A stretch of 64,000 nucleotides of DNA from Pseudomonas profundi (GTDB lineage Bacteria; Pseudomonadota; Gammaproteobacteria; Pseudomonadales; Pseudomonadaceae), in assembly GCF_008638305.1 (NCBI RefSeq), contig NZ_VTPZ01000001.1, forward strand, positions 558,001 through 622,000, read 5' to 3'. Shown here piece after piece: positions 1 through 9,794 of the stretch. The first letter of the stretch is position 1. The number at the start of each line of letters is the position of its first letter. The notes beneath the pieces are model-generated. The model was not told the origin of the DNA. It saw only the letters and a program-made list of their open reading frames with translations, and ran no database searches. Made by a program: the position numbers and the translations under genes.

Positions 1-26
1 CAGGCGCGGTTTTTTTTGGTTGATGC

Positions 27-1478
27 TCAGTGCTGAGCTATGTCCTCCTCTCCAGACTCCCAGCCGCCACCCAGCGCGACAAACAATGCAACCTGCGCGG
101 TCGCCAGTGCGGTACGCCCGTGCAGATACTGTTGCCTGGCTTGCAGCGCGCCCCGCTGGGCCTCCAGCACCTCAAAGAGATTGGCCTCACCAAGGCGATA
201 GCTGGTGCGTGCCAGCTGATAGGCACGCTCAGAATGATCACGGGCACGTTCCAGCGCGGCGTGCCGGCGCTCTTGGCCCTCAATCGCCGCCAGACTACGT
301 TCTACATCTTCCAGGGCTTGCGTCAGTGCCTGTTCAAAGCCGACATAGGCTGTCTCGCCCTCGATGTCCGCCAGGTCAATAGCCGCGCCACGGCGACCAA
401 AATCCAACAGCGGCAGGCCGAACATTGCGCCGAGGCGGGCAAAATTCGACGCCGATGAAAAATCATTATTCAGCGCCAGACCGGAACGGCCCATCGCGGC
501 CTGCAACGTCAGGGTGGGAAACAGATCACGGCGGGCGGCCAGCGACTGCAGCGCAGCGCTATCCAGTTGCGCCGCGGCAGCCACGATGTCAGGCCGGCGG
601 CGTAACAGGTCCACCGGCTGGCCCGGCGCAATGGCATCGCCGGCCAGCGGAACGGCCGTGACGGCTACGGTATCCAGCTCACGCCCGGTGGAACCGGGCG
701 GCTCAGCCAGCAACGTATCCAGCGCCAGCAATGCTTCGGCCAGGTTGATGTCCAGCTCACCCAGGTCGGCCTGCAAGGCGGCACGTTCGGCGGCGGCGCT
801 TTCCACGTCCAGGCGGTTGACCTCCCCTGCCTCGAACAGCAGTCCAGCGATGCGTTCAAGTTCCTGTGCCACTTCTATACCTTCACGCAGCAGCCCTTGC
901 TGCGCTTGCAGTGCGCGGATCTGGACATAACCCTGCGCAGCGTTCGATGCGACGGCAATGCGCGCTGCGATGGCCTCGGCCTGCGCCGAACGCACCATCT
1001 GCCGCGCGCCCTCGGTGCGGGCGCGGGTGGCACCGAACAGATCAACCTCCCAACTGGCCTCCACCGCCAGCTCCCACATATCGAAGCGAATGGTGTCGTC
1101 CAGGCCGTACTCCGCCAGCGGGCTGTCCGACTCCTGTTCGTTACCAACCCATTGACGGCTGGCCGATCCAGGCAGATCAATACTGGGGAACAGCTCCGCC
1201 CGGGACAACCTCAATTGGCTGCGCGCGCCGTTGACGCGCAACATGGCGAGGCGCACGTCATGGCTCTGCTGCATCGCCCGGTGCACCAGGTCCGTCAACA
1301 TCGGATCATCGAATGCCTGCCACCACAGCGCCAGTGTCTGGGCATCGGCCGGCTGCGCCTGGGACGTACCGAACCAGCTGTCAGGCACCTGCGGCGCGGG
1401 GTGCTCCGGCACGCTGGAACAGCCGCCGAGCATTACCGCGAACAGGGCAAGGGAGCACTTGAACGGAGCGCCGGTCAT
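27..1478 (-). CDS. RND efflux outer membrane factor lipoprotein (NodT/OprM family)
   Basis: Outer membrane channel subunit of a tripartite efflux pump, 483 aa. It opens with a lipoprotein signal peptide ending in the lipobox LGGCSS, so it is probably lipidated and outer-membrane anchored. Two repeats typical of the TolC/NodT fold follow, with conserved signatures WWQAFDDPML near the N-terminus, the VDLLRRRPDI segment in the middle and YRLGEANLFEVLEAQR near the end. An in-frame start 45 bases upstream is open, but the chosen ATG has a strong GGAGGAGG site and overlaps the pump stop codon as ATGA, indicating translational coupling. It is the last gene of the adaptor-pump-channel operon. Substrate cannot be read from sequence. 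Confidence 0.93.
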   Translation of the reverse strand: MTGAPFKCSLALFAVMLGGCSSVPEHPAPQVPDSWFGTSQAQPADAQTLALWWQAFDDPMLTDLVHRAMQQSHDVRLAMLRVNGARSQLRLSRAELFPSIDLPGSASRQWVGNEQESDSPLAEYGLDDTIRFDMWELAVEASWEVDLFGATRARTEGARQMVRSAQAEAIAARIAVASNAAQGYVQIRALQAQQGLLREGIEVAQELERIAGLLFEAGEVNRLDVESAAAERAALQADLGELDINLAEALLALDTLLAEPPGSTGRELDTVAVTAVPLAGDAIAPGQPVDLLRRRPDIVAAAAQLDSAALQSLAARRDLFPTLTLQAAMGRSGLALNNDFSSASNFARLGAMFGLPLLDFGRRGAAIDLADIEGETAYVGFEQALTQALEDVERSLAAIEGQERRHAALERARDHSERAYQLARTSYRLGEANLFEVLEAQRGALQARQQYLHGRTALATAQVALFVALGGGWESGEEDIAQH

Positions 1479-4400
1479 TGCACCTCCTCCTGCCTGACTC
1501 GCATGAACAGCAAGTACAGACACGGCACGGCCAACAGGATAAGCAGGGTCGCAAAGGCGAGCCCACCCATGATGGTCACTGCCATGTTGGTGAAGAAGGG
1601 ATCGAACAGCAGCGGCACCATGCCCGCGACGGTGGTACCCGCCGCCATGGTGACCGGGCGCAGACGCGAAGCCGATGCCTCGATAATCGCCGTGAGGCGT
1701 GGTATCTCTTGCCGCACCTGGCGGTCGATCTCATCGACCAGCACCACAGCATTCTTGATCAGCATACCGGTCAAGCTGAGCAGCCCGAGCAAGGCCATGA
1801 AATCGAAGGGTCGGCCAGTAATCAGCAAGCCGAAGGTCACGCCACAGATCGCCATCGGCACCACCAGCCAGATCATCAGCGGCTGACGCACCCTGGCGAA
1901 CAACACCACCGTTACCAGCATCATTGCCAGGTAGGGCAAGGCCAGTGTACTGGCCAGGGCCTCCTGGGAATCGGAGGACTGTTCATAATCGCCGCCCCAC
2001 TCCATGGAATAATTCAGCGGCAGCTCCATGGACTCGATGAGCGGTCGGATGCGGCTATGGGCTGCGTTGGTGTTTTCCCCATCGCGGGGCTCGGCACGTA
2101 TGGCGATGGTGCGCTCTCTGTCGAAGCGGCGGATCACGGTATCCAGACTGTTCACCGTGACGCCGTCGGCAACCTGCGCCAGCGGCACGTAGGTGTTGAT
2201 CGCCGGACTCCAGATCAAGCGCTGCAACAGGTCGTCAGCACTGACCTGGTCCTCTTCGGTAGCACGCAGCAGGATCGGAATCAGCTCATCCCTTTCGCGG
2301 AAAACACCGACCTGAGCACCTTCACTGGCAGCGGCCAGGGACCGCGCAACGGCCTGCTGAGTGAGCCCCGCATCGGCCAGGCGATCCAGCGCCAGTTGCG
2401 GCTGCAACACCACCACTGGCGCGCGCCAGTCATCCCGAATATTGAATACATGTCCCTCTTGCTGCAGGCGCCGTTGCCCCTCGGCAGACAATGCTCGCAA
2501 CACGCTGATGTCCGGGCCGCTGATGCGCGCCTCGAGCTTGGCCTCGGCATTGGGGCCAAACAGAAAGCGCGCCGCATGCACGTCAGCATCCGGATAGCGG
2601 GTCGGCAATTCCTGGTTTATCTCCCGAACCAGGCCATCGATCAGCTCCGCATCTTCGGTGCGCACCAGAAAATGCATGAATGACGGATTGGGCTGCTCTG
2701 GCATGTAGGTCAGCATGAAGCGCGAGGCGCCAGCGCCGACATAGGTCGACACGTCCGTAACCCCGTCACGCTGCGCAAGATAACCGGAAACATCCTCAGC
2801 GTGGCGGCTGGTATCCTGAATATGCGTGCCCTGCGGCAGGAAGATATTGACGTAGAATAACGGTGTACTGGATGCCGGAAAGAAACTCTGCTCCACCCGG
2901 CTGAAGCCCAGCACACTGGCCACCGTGAGCACTACCAGCACGCTTACGGTGATCCAGGGGTGCAACAGCACGCGGCCAACAATCTTGCGAAAGCGCTCAT
3001 AGACCGGGCCCGAATAGGGTTCGTCAGTGTTCTGTTCGCCCTGCTGCTCGTCCTTGCCCGCCCGGGCCGCCTTGCTCTCAAGCAGATAATGACCAAACAG
3101 CGGTACCGCCAGCAATGCCAGCAGCCAGCTCAACAGCAACGACACGGCGATGACAAAGAACAGCGAGAACAGAAACTCACCGGTCACGTCCTGCGACAGA
3201 CCGATGCCGGCAAAGGCCAGAATTCCGATAATGGTGGCCCCGAGCAGCGACCACTGAGTTTGCCGCAGCGTTTTCTGCGCCGCTTCGAGAATGCTCAAGC
3301 CACGGCGCTGCTGGATCAGCATTCCGTCACAGACCACCACGGCGTTGTCGACCAGCATACCCATGGCGATGATCAGCGCGCCCAGGGAGATCCGCTCCAG
3401 CTCGATACCCGCCAGCCACATCAGCAGCAGCGTACCCAGCACTGTCAAAAACAACACAATGCCGATGATCGCCCCGGCGCGCAGTCCCATCGCGATACAC
3501 AACACCGCCACGACGATGGCAACGGACATGAACACGTTCAGCGCGAAGCTATTGACCGACTCATTGACTATCTGGTGCTGCTCGTAGAGTGGATGAAGCT
3601 CGGCGCCCAGCGGCATCAAATGCCTCACATCCGCTAGTGCGCTTTCGACGGATTCGCCTACCTCGACGATATTGCTCCCCGAAACCCCGCTGACGCCCAG
3701 CGTCAGCGCAGGCTGCCCATTGTGACGAATGATCTGTGTGGGGCGATCCTGGTAATCGCGGCGAACCTCGGCGACCGATCCCAGGGGCAGGCTCTGCGTG
3801 CCCTGCCCGACCGGTATCGCGCGCAATGTCTCGACGGAATCGAAGGCGCCGGTCGGGCGAATACGCACAAACAGCTCGCCGCTGTGCACGCCACCCGCGT
3901 CGACCACCGCATCGGCATCGCTCAGGGCCGCCATGATCTCCTCCGGCGACAGCCGCAGGGCAGCCAGACGCGCCTGATCGACCTCGACCAGTATCCGTTC
4001 CTCCTGAACGCCTGATATCTCGACCTTGCCGACACCCTCTGCGCTAACCAACTTTCGCCGCAGCTCCTTGGCCAGCTCGTGAAGCTCCTTCAGCGTCATG
4101 CCTTCGCCGGTCAGCGCATAGAAGATTCCATACACATCACCGAAATCATCATTTACCACTGGCGGCTGGGCGTCCGGTGGCAGGTCGCCCTGGGCATCGT
4201 TGATCTTGTTGCGCAACTCGTTCCAGACCTGCTGCAGGGCATCACCGGTAAAGCGGTCCTCAATATCGACGCGAATCTCTGCCTGGTTCGCCATCGAGCG
4301 CGAGCGAATTTCCTTTATCTGGGTCATCTGCTGGATCGCGCTTTCCAGCGGTTCGGTGACTTCCTGCTCGACTTCCAGCGCCGTGGCGCCGGGATACTGC

Positions 4401-4546
4401 ACATTGACGATGGCCTGCTTGATGGTGAATTCAGGATCTTCCAGGCGACCGATTTCGAAGAAAGCGATGGTCCCACCGACCAGCAAAATCAGTAGCAGCA
4501 ACCAGGTATTCACAGGTTTGAAAATGGCGTAACGGGCAAAATCCAT
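1475..4546 (-). CDS. RND efflux pump inner membrane permease (AcrB superfamily)
   Basis: Proton-driven inner membrane pump of the resistance-nodulation-division superfamily, 1023 aa, the normal length for the family. It starts with a cytoplasmic MDFARYAIFKPV and a first membrane helix, then shows the duplicated porter domains and twelve-helix layout. The fourth membrane helix reads GMLVDNAVVV, where AcrB has a D-D pair, so only one of the two canonical aspartates is present; this variant occurs in part of the superfamily. It starts 4 bases after the adaptor stop and overlaps the outer membrane factor start. Drug, solvent or other export is inferred only from family. Confidence 0.94.
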   Translation of the reverse strand: MDFARYAIFKPVNTWLLLLILLVGGTIAFFEIGRLEDPEFTIKQAIVNVQYPGATALEVEQEVTEPLESAIQQMTQIKEIRSRSMANQAEIRVDIEDRFTGDALQQVWNELRNKINDAQGDLPPDAQPPVVNDDFGDVYGIFYALTGEGMTLKELHELAKELRRKLVSAEGVGKVEISGVQEERILVEVDQARLAALRLSPEEIMAALSDADAVVDAGGVHSGELFVRIRPTGAFDSVETLRAIPVGQGTQSLPLGSVAEVRRDYQDRPTQIIRHNGQPALTLGVSGVSGSNIVEVGESVESALADVRHLMPLGAELHPLYEQHQIVNESVNSFALNVFMSVAIVVAVLCIAMGLRAGAIIGIVLFLTVLGTLLLMWLAGIELERISLGALIIAMGMLVDNAVVVCDGMLIQQRRGLSILEAAQKTLRQTQWSLLGATIIGILAFAGIGLSQDVTGEFLFSLFFVIAVSLLLSWLLALLAVPLFGHYLLESKAARAGKDEQQGEQNTDEPYSGPVYERFRKIVGRVLLHPWITVSVLVVLTVASVLGFSRVEQSFFPASSTPLFYVNIFLPQGTHIQDTSRHAEDVSGYLAQRDGVTDVSTYVGAGASRFMLTYMPEQPNPSFMHFLVRTEDAELIDGLVREINQELPTRYPDADVHAARFLFGPNAEAKLEARISGPDISVLRALSAEGQRRLQQEGHVFNIRDDWRAPVVVLQPQLALDRLADAGLTQQAVARSLAAASEGAQVGVFRERDELIPILLRATEEDQVSADDLLQRLIWSPAINTYVPLAQVADGVTVNSLDTVIRRFDRERTIAIRAEPRDGENTNAAHSRIRPLIESMELPLNYSMEWGGDYEQSSDSQEALASTLALPYLAMMLVTVVLFARVRQPLMIWLVVPMAICGVTFGLLITGRPFDFMALLGLLSLTGMLIKNAVVLVDEIDRQVRQEIPRLTAIIEASASRLRPVTMAAGTTVAGMVPLLFDPFFTNMAVTIMGGLAFATLLILLAVPCLYLLFMRVRQEEVQ

Positions 4547-4550
4547 CAGT

Positions 4551-5633
4551 TCAATCCCGCTGCTGCGCTTTGATCGTCTGACCTTCGAACAGCTTGCTGC
4601 CCCCGGCGACTATTATCTGGCTACCCGCTTCGAAGTCACCGGCCACCAGCGCATGACTGCCATCGATACGCTGCAAGGTCAGATCTTTGCGCACCGTCTG
4701 GCCGTCGACCGCCAGCCACACGAAATGCTCGTTTTCAGGCGTCGTCTGCAAGGCGGACAAGGGTATGCGGAAGCCGCTGGAAGTGACATCGGCAATGGGC
4801 GCCGGTAACTCTATGGCCACGCGCATGGCCATGCCAGGCAGCAAGTTGAAATCTTCGGGGGGCGCCCCGCGCAGGGTCAGCCGGTAGGTACGGGCCCCCT
4901 CGCGTGGCTGGGTGCTGTGTTCCTTGTATTTCAGGGGCAGACTCACGTCAGCGATCACCAGCTGGCCCTGCGCCTGCAGATCAGGCCCCAGGGGAAGGCT
5001 GAGCGCCGCCCGCTCGGGCAGATCGACACCCACCTCCACATACTGATTATCCTGAATCTGCAGGATCGGCGTGCCATTACTCACGACCATATCCGGCTCC
5101 GCCATGCGTTCGGCGACCACACCGTCAAAGGGCGCGTTGAGTGTGCTGTGGGCGATATTTCGCAGCGCGCTGTCACGTGCAACCTGGGCCGAGATCAGTT
5201 CGGCCTCCAGCGGCTCGATCGCCGCAGGGGACAAAATACCTTCGGCGAGCAGGCTGCGCTTGCGCGTCAGGTCCGCCTGTAGTTGCCGGTGTTGCGCTTC
5301 GGCCTCGCGCAATTGCAGCTCGTAATCCGTAGCATCCAGCTTCGCCAACGGCTGACCCCGGGTTACCCGGGCGCCCTCGTCAACCAGTATCTGTTCAATT
5401 CGGCCAGGCACCTGAAACGCGATCTGAGTCGTGGTAACGCTCTCCACCACACCGGGAAAACGCAGGGCTTCCGGCAAGGGCTCCGCCGCTTGCAGGCGCT
5501 CCACCAGTGCAATGCGCGGCGGCTCCGGAGCGGGCTCTTCTTCCCCCGCACAGCCAGAAACGGCTCCAAGTAAAGGTACTGACAGGGTCAGCCAGAACAG
5601 ACAGGAAAAACATGATCCAGTCGGTGGGGGCAT
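4551..5633 (-). CDS. RND efflux periplasmic adaptor (membrane fusion protein)
   Basis: Periplasmic adaptor linking pump and outer membrane channel, 360 aa from the chosen start. The N-terminus is a lipoprotein signal peptide with lipobox AVSGC. A split biotinyl-lipoyl domain (FQVPGRIEQILVDEGARV and LNAPFDGVVAERM) brackets a coiled-coil hairpin rich in E, A, Q and R, followed by beta-barrel and membrane-proximal domains (IIVAGGSKLFEGQTI at the end). The frame is open 114 bases further upstream, but the ATG at 5633 has GGAG seven bases before it and places the signal peptide at the N-terminus. It is the first gene of the operon; no TetR or MarR regulator gene lies beside it. Confidence 0.92.
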   Translation of the reverse strand: MPPPTGSCFSCLFWLTLSVPLLGAVSGCAGEEEPAPEPPRIALVERLQAAEPLPEALRFPGVVESVTTTQIAFQVPGRIEQILVDEGARVTRGQPLAKLDATDYELQLREAEAQHRQLQADLTRKRSLLAEGILSPAAIEPLEAELISAQVARDSALRNIAHSTLNAPFDGVVAERMAEPDMVVSNGTPILQIQDNQYVEVGVDLPERAALSLPLGPDLQAQGQLVIADVSLPLKYKEHSTQPREGARTYRLTLRGAPPEDFNLLPGMAMRVAIELPAPIADVTSSGFRIPLSALQTTPENEHFVWLAVDGQTVRKDLTLQRIDGSHALVAGDFEAGSQIIVAGGSKLFEGQTIKAQQRD

Positions 5634-5714
5634 TCGTGCTCCGCTCGAGTTACGGTGAATAAAACGCTCGTTTGAGTACTGAGTGCAATAGAGGGGTAAA
5701 TAGCTGCGCGAGTT

Positions 5715-5752
5715 CAAAAAAAAAGCCGTTGCGATCAAAGAAGGCAACGGCT
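5715..5752 (-). terminator. Rho-independent terminator of the chemoreceptor gene
   Basis: On the minus strand a 9-bp perfect stem (AGCCGTTGC with GCAACGGCT, 11-base loop) is followed by a run of nine T. It lies 20 bases after the chemoreceptor stop and separates it from the RND operon. Confidence 0.9.
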
Positions 5753-5773
5753 GGGTACGAAACGAGCCCGAAG

Positions 5774-7399
5774 CTAGATGGTAAAACGCGTTACCAGATC
5801 ATTCAGCTCCACGGCCAGGCGGGAAAGCTCCCGACTGGAACAGCTGGTCTGTTCGGCACCCGCGGCTGATTGTGTTGAAAGGTCGCGGATATTCTCCAGG
5901 TTACGATCCACCTCACGCGCCACTTGCGCCTGCTCCTCCGCTGCGCTGGCAATCACCAGGTTGCGCTCGTTGATTTCGTTGATGGCGGCGGTGATTCGAT
6001 TAAGCGCCTCGCCAGCTGATTCTGCCTGGCCCAAGGTATTGGTAGCCATGGTATTGCTGATCTGCATCGCTTCAACCGCACGTTCAGTGCCCTGCTGAAT
6101 AGTGCCTATCATATCTTCGATCTCCGCCGTGGACTGTTGCGTGCGGTGCGCCAGAGCCCGCACCTCATCAGCCACCACGGCAAACCCACGCCCATGTTCA
6201 CCTGCGCGCGCGGCCTCGATGGCAGCATTCAACGCCAGAAGGTTGGTCTGTTCCGCCACGGCGCGAATCACCTCCAGCACACGGCTGATGTTCTGCGCCT
6301 TTTCGGCCAGCTCCTGCACTTCCTTGGAGGTGGTCCGAATGGAACCGGAGAGTTTGTCGATGCTGGTGACAGTGTATATCACCTGCTGCTGCCCTTCCGA
6401 GGCGACGGTCGCGGTTGCCTGGGACTGCTCCGAAGTCGAAACAGCATTACCTGCGACCTCATCCACGGCGGCGCTCATCTCATTGACAGCGGTAGCTGCC
6501 TGCTGGATCTCATCGTTTTGCCGCTGCAGACCGCGAGTGGAGTCCTCGGTTACGGCATTCAGCTCTTCAGCCGCAGAAGCCAACTGGGTCGACGAGTTGG
6601 CAATACCCCGGATGGTATCGCGCAGCTGCGACTGCATCGCAGATAGTGCCATCAGCAATCGTGCCGGCTCGTCCTTGCCTTCAACCTTGAAATTATGGGT
6701 CAGGTTACCGGTGGCGATGACTTCGCTGATTTGCACCGCCTGACGAATAGGCGAGACGATACTGCGCGCGGTCAACCATGCCAGCAACAGGGTCAACGCA
6801 GCAGCAGCGGCTATGAAGATCATGACCTGACGGAAGCTTTGTTCGTAGGTTTCCAGGGATGCCTCGGCCGCCTTCCCTGCACCCTGGAGAAGCAGTTGCT
6901 CCAGATCAATCAGCTCCTTCGTTGCCAAGCTAGCCAGATCGTTGAGGCTGTCGCGAACCATTTGGATTGCCTGATCTTTCTGCCCCTGCGCTATGAGTTT
7001 CATCGTCTGTTCGTGCTGGCGCATGTAGACTCGGCGCTGCGCCAGATAATCGTCGAATGCCTGCTGTAACGCTGGCTCGGTGATCAACGCTGCATAGGCC
7101 TGCTCAGACTCCCTGAGGCTCGTTCCAAGCTGATCCATCTCGCTGTGCAGCTGCTGAAGCTCCGCCCGGTCCTCAGCCAGCAGTATCCGCAGAGTAAATA
7201 CCCGGAAGCGCAGAAAATCCTGGCTGAAAGCGCCGAGCTGCTGCAGACCCGGCATCCAGACATGCTCCACCTCCGATGCCTCTTTACGCATATCGTCCAT
7301 GCTTTTCATGCCGAGCAATCCGAGCAGCAGGACAATCACCGCAATGGCCCCAAACGCGCCGGCGAGCCTGGCAGCGATGGGCAAGTTTCTCAAATTCAT
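5774..7399 (-). CDS. Methyl-accepting chemotaxis protein
   Basis: Transmembrane chemoreceptor, 541 aa. TM1 is at about residues 9-31, a periplasmic helical domain of about 150 residues (four-helix-bundle type) follows, TM2 is near 185-205, and then a HAMP domain and a cytoplasmic signalling domain. The hairpin tip is canonical, with [19 protein letters not shown] then [15 protein letters not shown]. The start at 7399 puts TM1 directly at the N-terminus; an upstream in-frame start would add an unlikely 21-residue extension. There is no CheR-docking pentapeptide at the C-terminus. The ligand is unknown. It lies downstream of the CBS/small-ORF pair on the same strand after a 220-base gap and probably has its own promoter. 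Confidence 0.95.
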   Translation of the reverse strand: MNLRNLPIAARLAGAFGAIAVIVLLLGLLGMKSMDDMRKEASEVEHVWMPGLQQLGAFSQDFLRFRVFTLRILLAEDRAELQQLHSEMDQLGTSLRESEQAYAALITEPALQQAFDDYLAQRRVYMRQHEQTMKLIAQGQKDQAIQMVRDSLNDLASLATKELIDLEQLLLQGAGKAAEASLETYEQSFRQVMIFIAAAAALTLLLAWLTARSIVSPIRQAVQISEVIATGNLTHNFKVEGKDEPARLLMALSAMQSQLRDTIRGIANSSTQLASAAEELNAVTEDSTRGLQRQNDEIQQAATAVNEMSAAVDEVAGNAVSTSEQSQATATVASEGQQQVIYTVTSIDKLSGSIRTTSKEVQELAEKAQNISRVLEVIRAVAEQTNLLALNAAIEAARAGEHGRGFAVVADEVRALAHRTQQSTAEIEDMIGTIQQGTERAVEAMQISNTMATNTLGQAESAGEALNRITAAINEINERNLVIASAAEEQAQVAREVDRNLENIRDLSTQSAAGAEQTSCSSRELSRLAVELNDLVTRFTI

Positions 7400-7619
7400 G
7401 TATGGGTACGCCTGAGTAGTGAACAATTCAACTGCGCTTTGGCAGAAGGCGGGACTGCGCACTATGGGTGGTGCCAGATACTTGGGCTATCGGCAACGAG
7501 GAGGAAACATTTGGCGTTCACTGACGAACGGTTGGCGTCAAGAAAGGAGATACGACCGGCTAACCAGGCAAGGGAGACCCTGCCTGCTGAGCTTTTGCCA
7601 ATAACGCCCGGTTATCGGG

Positions 7620-7820
7620 TCAGACAGGATCCAGCGGCTCGATTGGTTCGCAGCGCAATGAAACGGCTGCGGAGAAGTCAGTTCCTGACTCCTCGTTCAG
7701 ACTCTCCGGATCGAAACGCGCCAGACAGCCTTCCCCGATCACGGGCGGCAAGGACGCTGCGCCGCGCGCAAGGGGGCCAGGATCGTCCTCGTTGTCATGC
7801 TGCGCTACAGGTTCGCTCAT
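7620..7820 (-). CDS. Small unknown protein translationally coupled to the CBS protein gene
   Basis: 66-residue acidic, proline-rich ORF. Its ATG overlaps the stop of the upstream CBS-domain gene as ATGA, the same coupling seen at real gene junctions elsewhere in this window. There are no membrane segments or recognised motifs. I do not recognise it; the coupled start is the main argument that it is real. Confidence 0.5.
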   Translation of the reverse strand: MSEPVAQHDNEDDPGPLARGAASLPPVIGEGCLARFDPESLNEESGTDFSAAVSLRCEPIEPLDPV

Positions 7821-8227
7821 TTTGGCGAGCCGTGGTCATTGAAGTGCTGGACTGCCCGCAAAATATCGCGCCGGCTGATCTGCCCTACCAGAACGCCATC
7901 TTCCAATACCGGTAGCCGACGCCTGCCCTGCCTGATGAAGTATTCGGCAGCCTTGACGATGTCTTCGTCGGCGTCGATGGTGTCGGCCTGCGACATCACC
8001 GATTCCACAGTCCCGCTCTCTTCTTCAAAATAACTGCCGGTGAAAATTCCTTTCAGGCAATCCGCCTCCGACAACATACCGACCAGGCGCCTTGATCCAT
8101 CAACTACCGGTGCACCTGAAATCCTGTTCGACAGCAATATATTGATTGCCTTGGCCAGATCTGTATGAGGCGAAAGACAGATCAGGTCGGTGGACATATA
8201 GTCGCGGACTTTGACTATTTTGAGCAC
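7817..8227 (-). CDS. CBS-domain pair protein
   Basis: 136-aa protein made almost entirely of two CBS domains, which together form a Bateman module that usually binds adenosyl ligands. The first begins VKVRDYMSTDLICL and contains RISGAPVVDGSRRLVGMLSE; the second contains RRRLPVLEDGVLVGQISRRD. I chose the GTG at 8227, preceded by GGAAG at 6 bases, because the product then starts LKIVKVRDYM like relatives; a GTG five codons earlier is possible. No catalytic domain is attached, so a sensory or regulatory role is likely but the partner is unknown. It lies 47 bases after purU on the same strand. Confidence 0.85.
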   Translation of the reverse strand: MLKIVKVRDYMSTDLICLSPHTDLAKAINILLSNRISGAPVVDGSRRLVGMLSEADCLKGIFTGSYFEEESGTVESVMSQADTIDADEDIVKAAEYFIRQGRRRLPVLEDGVLVGQISRRDILRAVQHFNDHGSPK

Positions 8228-8274
8228 GGCATCTTCCTTCACTGACGGTGGGCTGGACCATACAAAGACACACC

Positions 8275-9126
8275 TTAGTTGAAAACGACGGTCTTATTAT
8301 CATGGACCAGAACCCGGTCCTCCAAGTGATAGCGCAAACCTCGCGAAAGTACCATCTTTTCGACGTCTTTCCCGAGACGAACCATGTCTTCGGCATTCAA
8401 GCGATGACTGATTCGCACCACATCCTGCTCGATGATCGGACCCGCATCGAGCTCCTCGGTAACATAATGACATGTCGCCCCGATCAGCTTGACGCCCCGC
8501 TGGGCAGCCTGGTGATAGGGCCGGGCACCGACAAATGAAGGCAGAAAACTGTGGTGTATGTTGATGACCTTGTTGGCGTACCGGCTACATAGCTCAGGCG
8601 GCAATATCTGCATGTAGCGCGCCAACACAATACAATCAGCCTGCTGCTCGTCGATCAAACGCGTCACTTCGGCAAACGCTTCGGCTTTATGATCCGGTTT
8701 TACCGGAACATGATGAAAGGGTATGCCATGCCATTCGACCATACTGCGCAGATCATCGTGATTGGAAATAACGCTGGTTATATCGCAATCGAGTTCGCCA
8801 CTGTGCCAGCGGTGCAACAGATCGAACAGGCAGTGCGATTGCCTGCTCGCCATCAGCACGACCTTTTTGCGCTGCGCAGAGTCACTCACCCGCCAGTCCA
8901 TTGAATACTCGGCAGCAATTGGCGCAAACACGGTACGCAGGCCATCGACATCAAAAGGTAGCGAATCGGCCCGTATTTCGTGACGCATGAAGAACCAATT
9001 GGAGAGATTATCCGAATGGTGGTTGGCTTCTGTTATCCAGCCATTATAAGTCGCCAGGACATTACTGACTTTGGCGACTATACCCACACGATCAGGACAG
9101 GCTATAACCAGACGAAAAGTACGCAT
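8275..9126 (-). CDS. purU: Formyltetrahydrofolate deformylase
   Basis: Hydrolyses 10-formyl-THF to formate and THF, balancing the one-carbon pool. 283 aa, the usual length. An N-terminal ACT domain (RLVIACPDRVGIVAKVSNVL, residues 4-75) precedes a formyltransferase-fold domain with the active-site segment INIHHSFLPSF, where Asn and His are catalytic, and GATCHYVTEELDAGPII with the catalytic Asp. The ATG has GGAG eight bases upstream. It is divergent from mvaT, the arrangement I remember in Pseudomonas. Confidence 0.95.
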   Translation of the reverse strand: MRTFRLVIACPDRVGIVAKVSNVLATYNGWITEANHHSDNLSNWFFMRHEIRADSLPFDVDGLRTVFAPIAAEYSMDWRVSDSAQRKKVVLMASRQSHCLFDLLHRWHSGELDCDITSVISNHDDLRSMVEWHGIPFHHVPVKPDHKAEAFAEVTRLIDEQQADCIVLARYMQILPPELCSRYANKVINIHHSFLPSFVGARPYHQAAQRGVKLIGATCHYVTEELDAGPIIEQDVVRISHRLNAEDMVRLGKDVEKMVLSRGLRYHLEDRVLVHDNKTVVFN

Positions 9127-9335
9127 TCATTGATCTCCAATACTGCTGGCAGAAGCAGCGGCTAAAGTGGGGCATTCTACCCGCTGCGTTCTCCGATTGC
9201 AGCCGGATCAGAGACAGACGGCAAAAAGAAACGTGATTATTTACATATTGCGATCATCAAGTTGTTGTATGGCCAGAGTTCTTAACTTACTATTTCGGGG
9301 TCGAATACATCTTCTACCGTTATAAGGTACAACTT

Positions 9336-9713
9336 ATGTCCATGCTTCAAGAATATCGCCAGCTCGAAGAGACCATCCGTGAACTTTCCGAGCGCCTGCA
9401 GTCACTGTCCAACGACGACAAACTGAAGAAAGAACTCGAATTCGAAGAAAAACTTCGTGCATTGATGGATCAGCACGGCAAGACGCCCAAGCAAGTAGTC
9501 GCCCTTCTCGATCCTGATAACAAGGGCTCAGCTCAAACCAAAAACGCAAGGTCCTCGGCGCCCGTCAAGCGCGCTCGCAAAGTTAAGCAGTACAAAAACC
9601 CGCACAACGGTGAAACCATCGAGACAAAGGGCGGCAATCACAAGACGTTGAAAGCCTGGAAAGAACAGTACGGCTCAGACACTGTTGAATCCTGGATGAC
9701 TATCCTCGGCTAA
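9336..9713 (+). CDS. mvaT: MvaT-family H-NS-like nucleoid protein
   Basis: Xenogeneic silencer and nucleoid-structuring protein, 125 aa. An N-terminal coiled coil (about residues 1-60, MLQEYRQLEETIRELSERLQ) serves for oligomerisation. A basic linker leads to the C-terminal AT-rich DNA-binding domain (KQYKNPHNGETIETKGGNHK, then LKAWKEQYGSDTVESWM), whose KGGN loop is the minor-groove reader in this family. The gene is monocistronic, with a hairpin terminator 18 bases after the stop. The purU and sbcB neighbours match the mvaT locus in Pseudomonas. MvaT and MvaU cannot be separated strictly by sequence alone. Confidence 0.93.
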   Translation: MSMLQEYRQLEETIRELSERLQSLSNDDKLKKELEFEEKLRALMDQHGKTPKQVVALLDPDNKGSAQTKNARSSAPVKRARKVKQYKNPHNGETIETKGGNHKTLKAWKEQYGSDTVESWMTILG

Positions 9714-9730
9714 TAGCCAGGCGTCCGCAA

Positions 9731-9758
9731 AACCCGCCACTCCCGGCGGGTTTTTTAT
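9731..9758. terminator. Terminator between mvaT and sbcB
   Basis: Perfect 8-bp stem AACCCGCC/GGCGGGTT with a 6-base loop, followed by T residues on the plus strand and a shorter T run on the minus strand. It serves mvaT and possibly also the convergent sbcB. Confidence 0.9.
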
Positions 9759-9794
9759 TTCCGCTTGATACTGAACATCGACGTCGAATCGATA

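Noticed and set aside
1-26. T-rich stretch GCGCGGTTTTTTTT at the left edge, like the tail of a terminator
   Set aside because: The stem, if any, would lie outside the window.
1478-2683. A 401-codon plus-strand frame opposite the RND pump
   Set aside because: Antisense shadow of the pump gene.
7602-7622. ATAAC-GCCCG-GTTAT inverted repeat after the 66-residue ORF as terminator
   Set aside because: The stem is short and weak and no T run follows.
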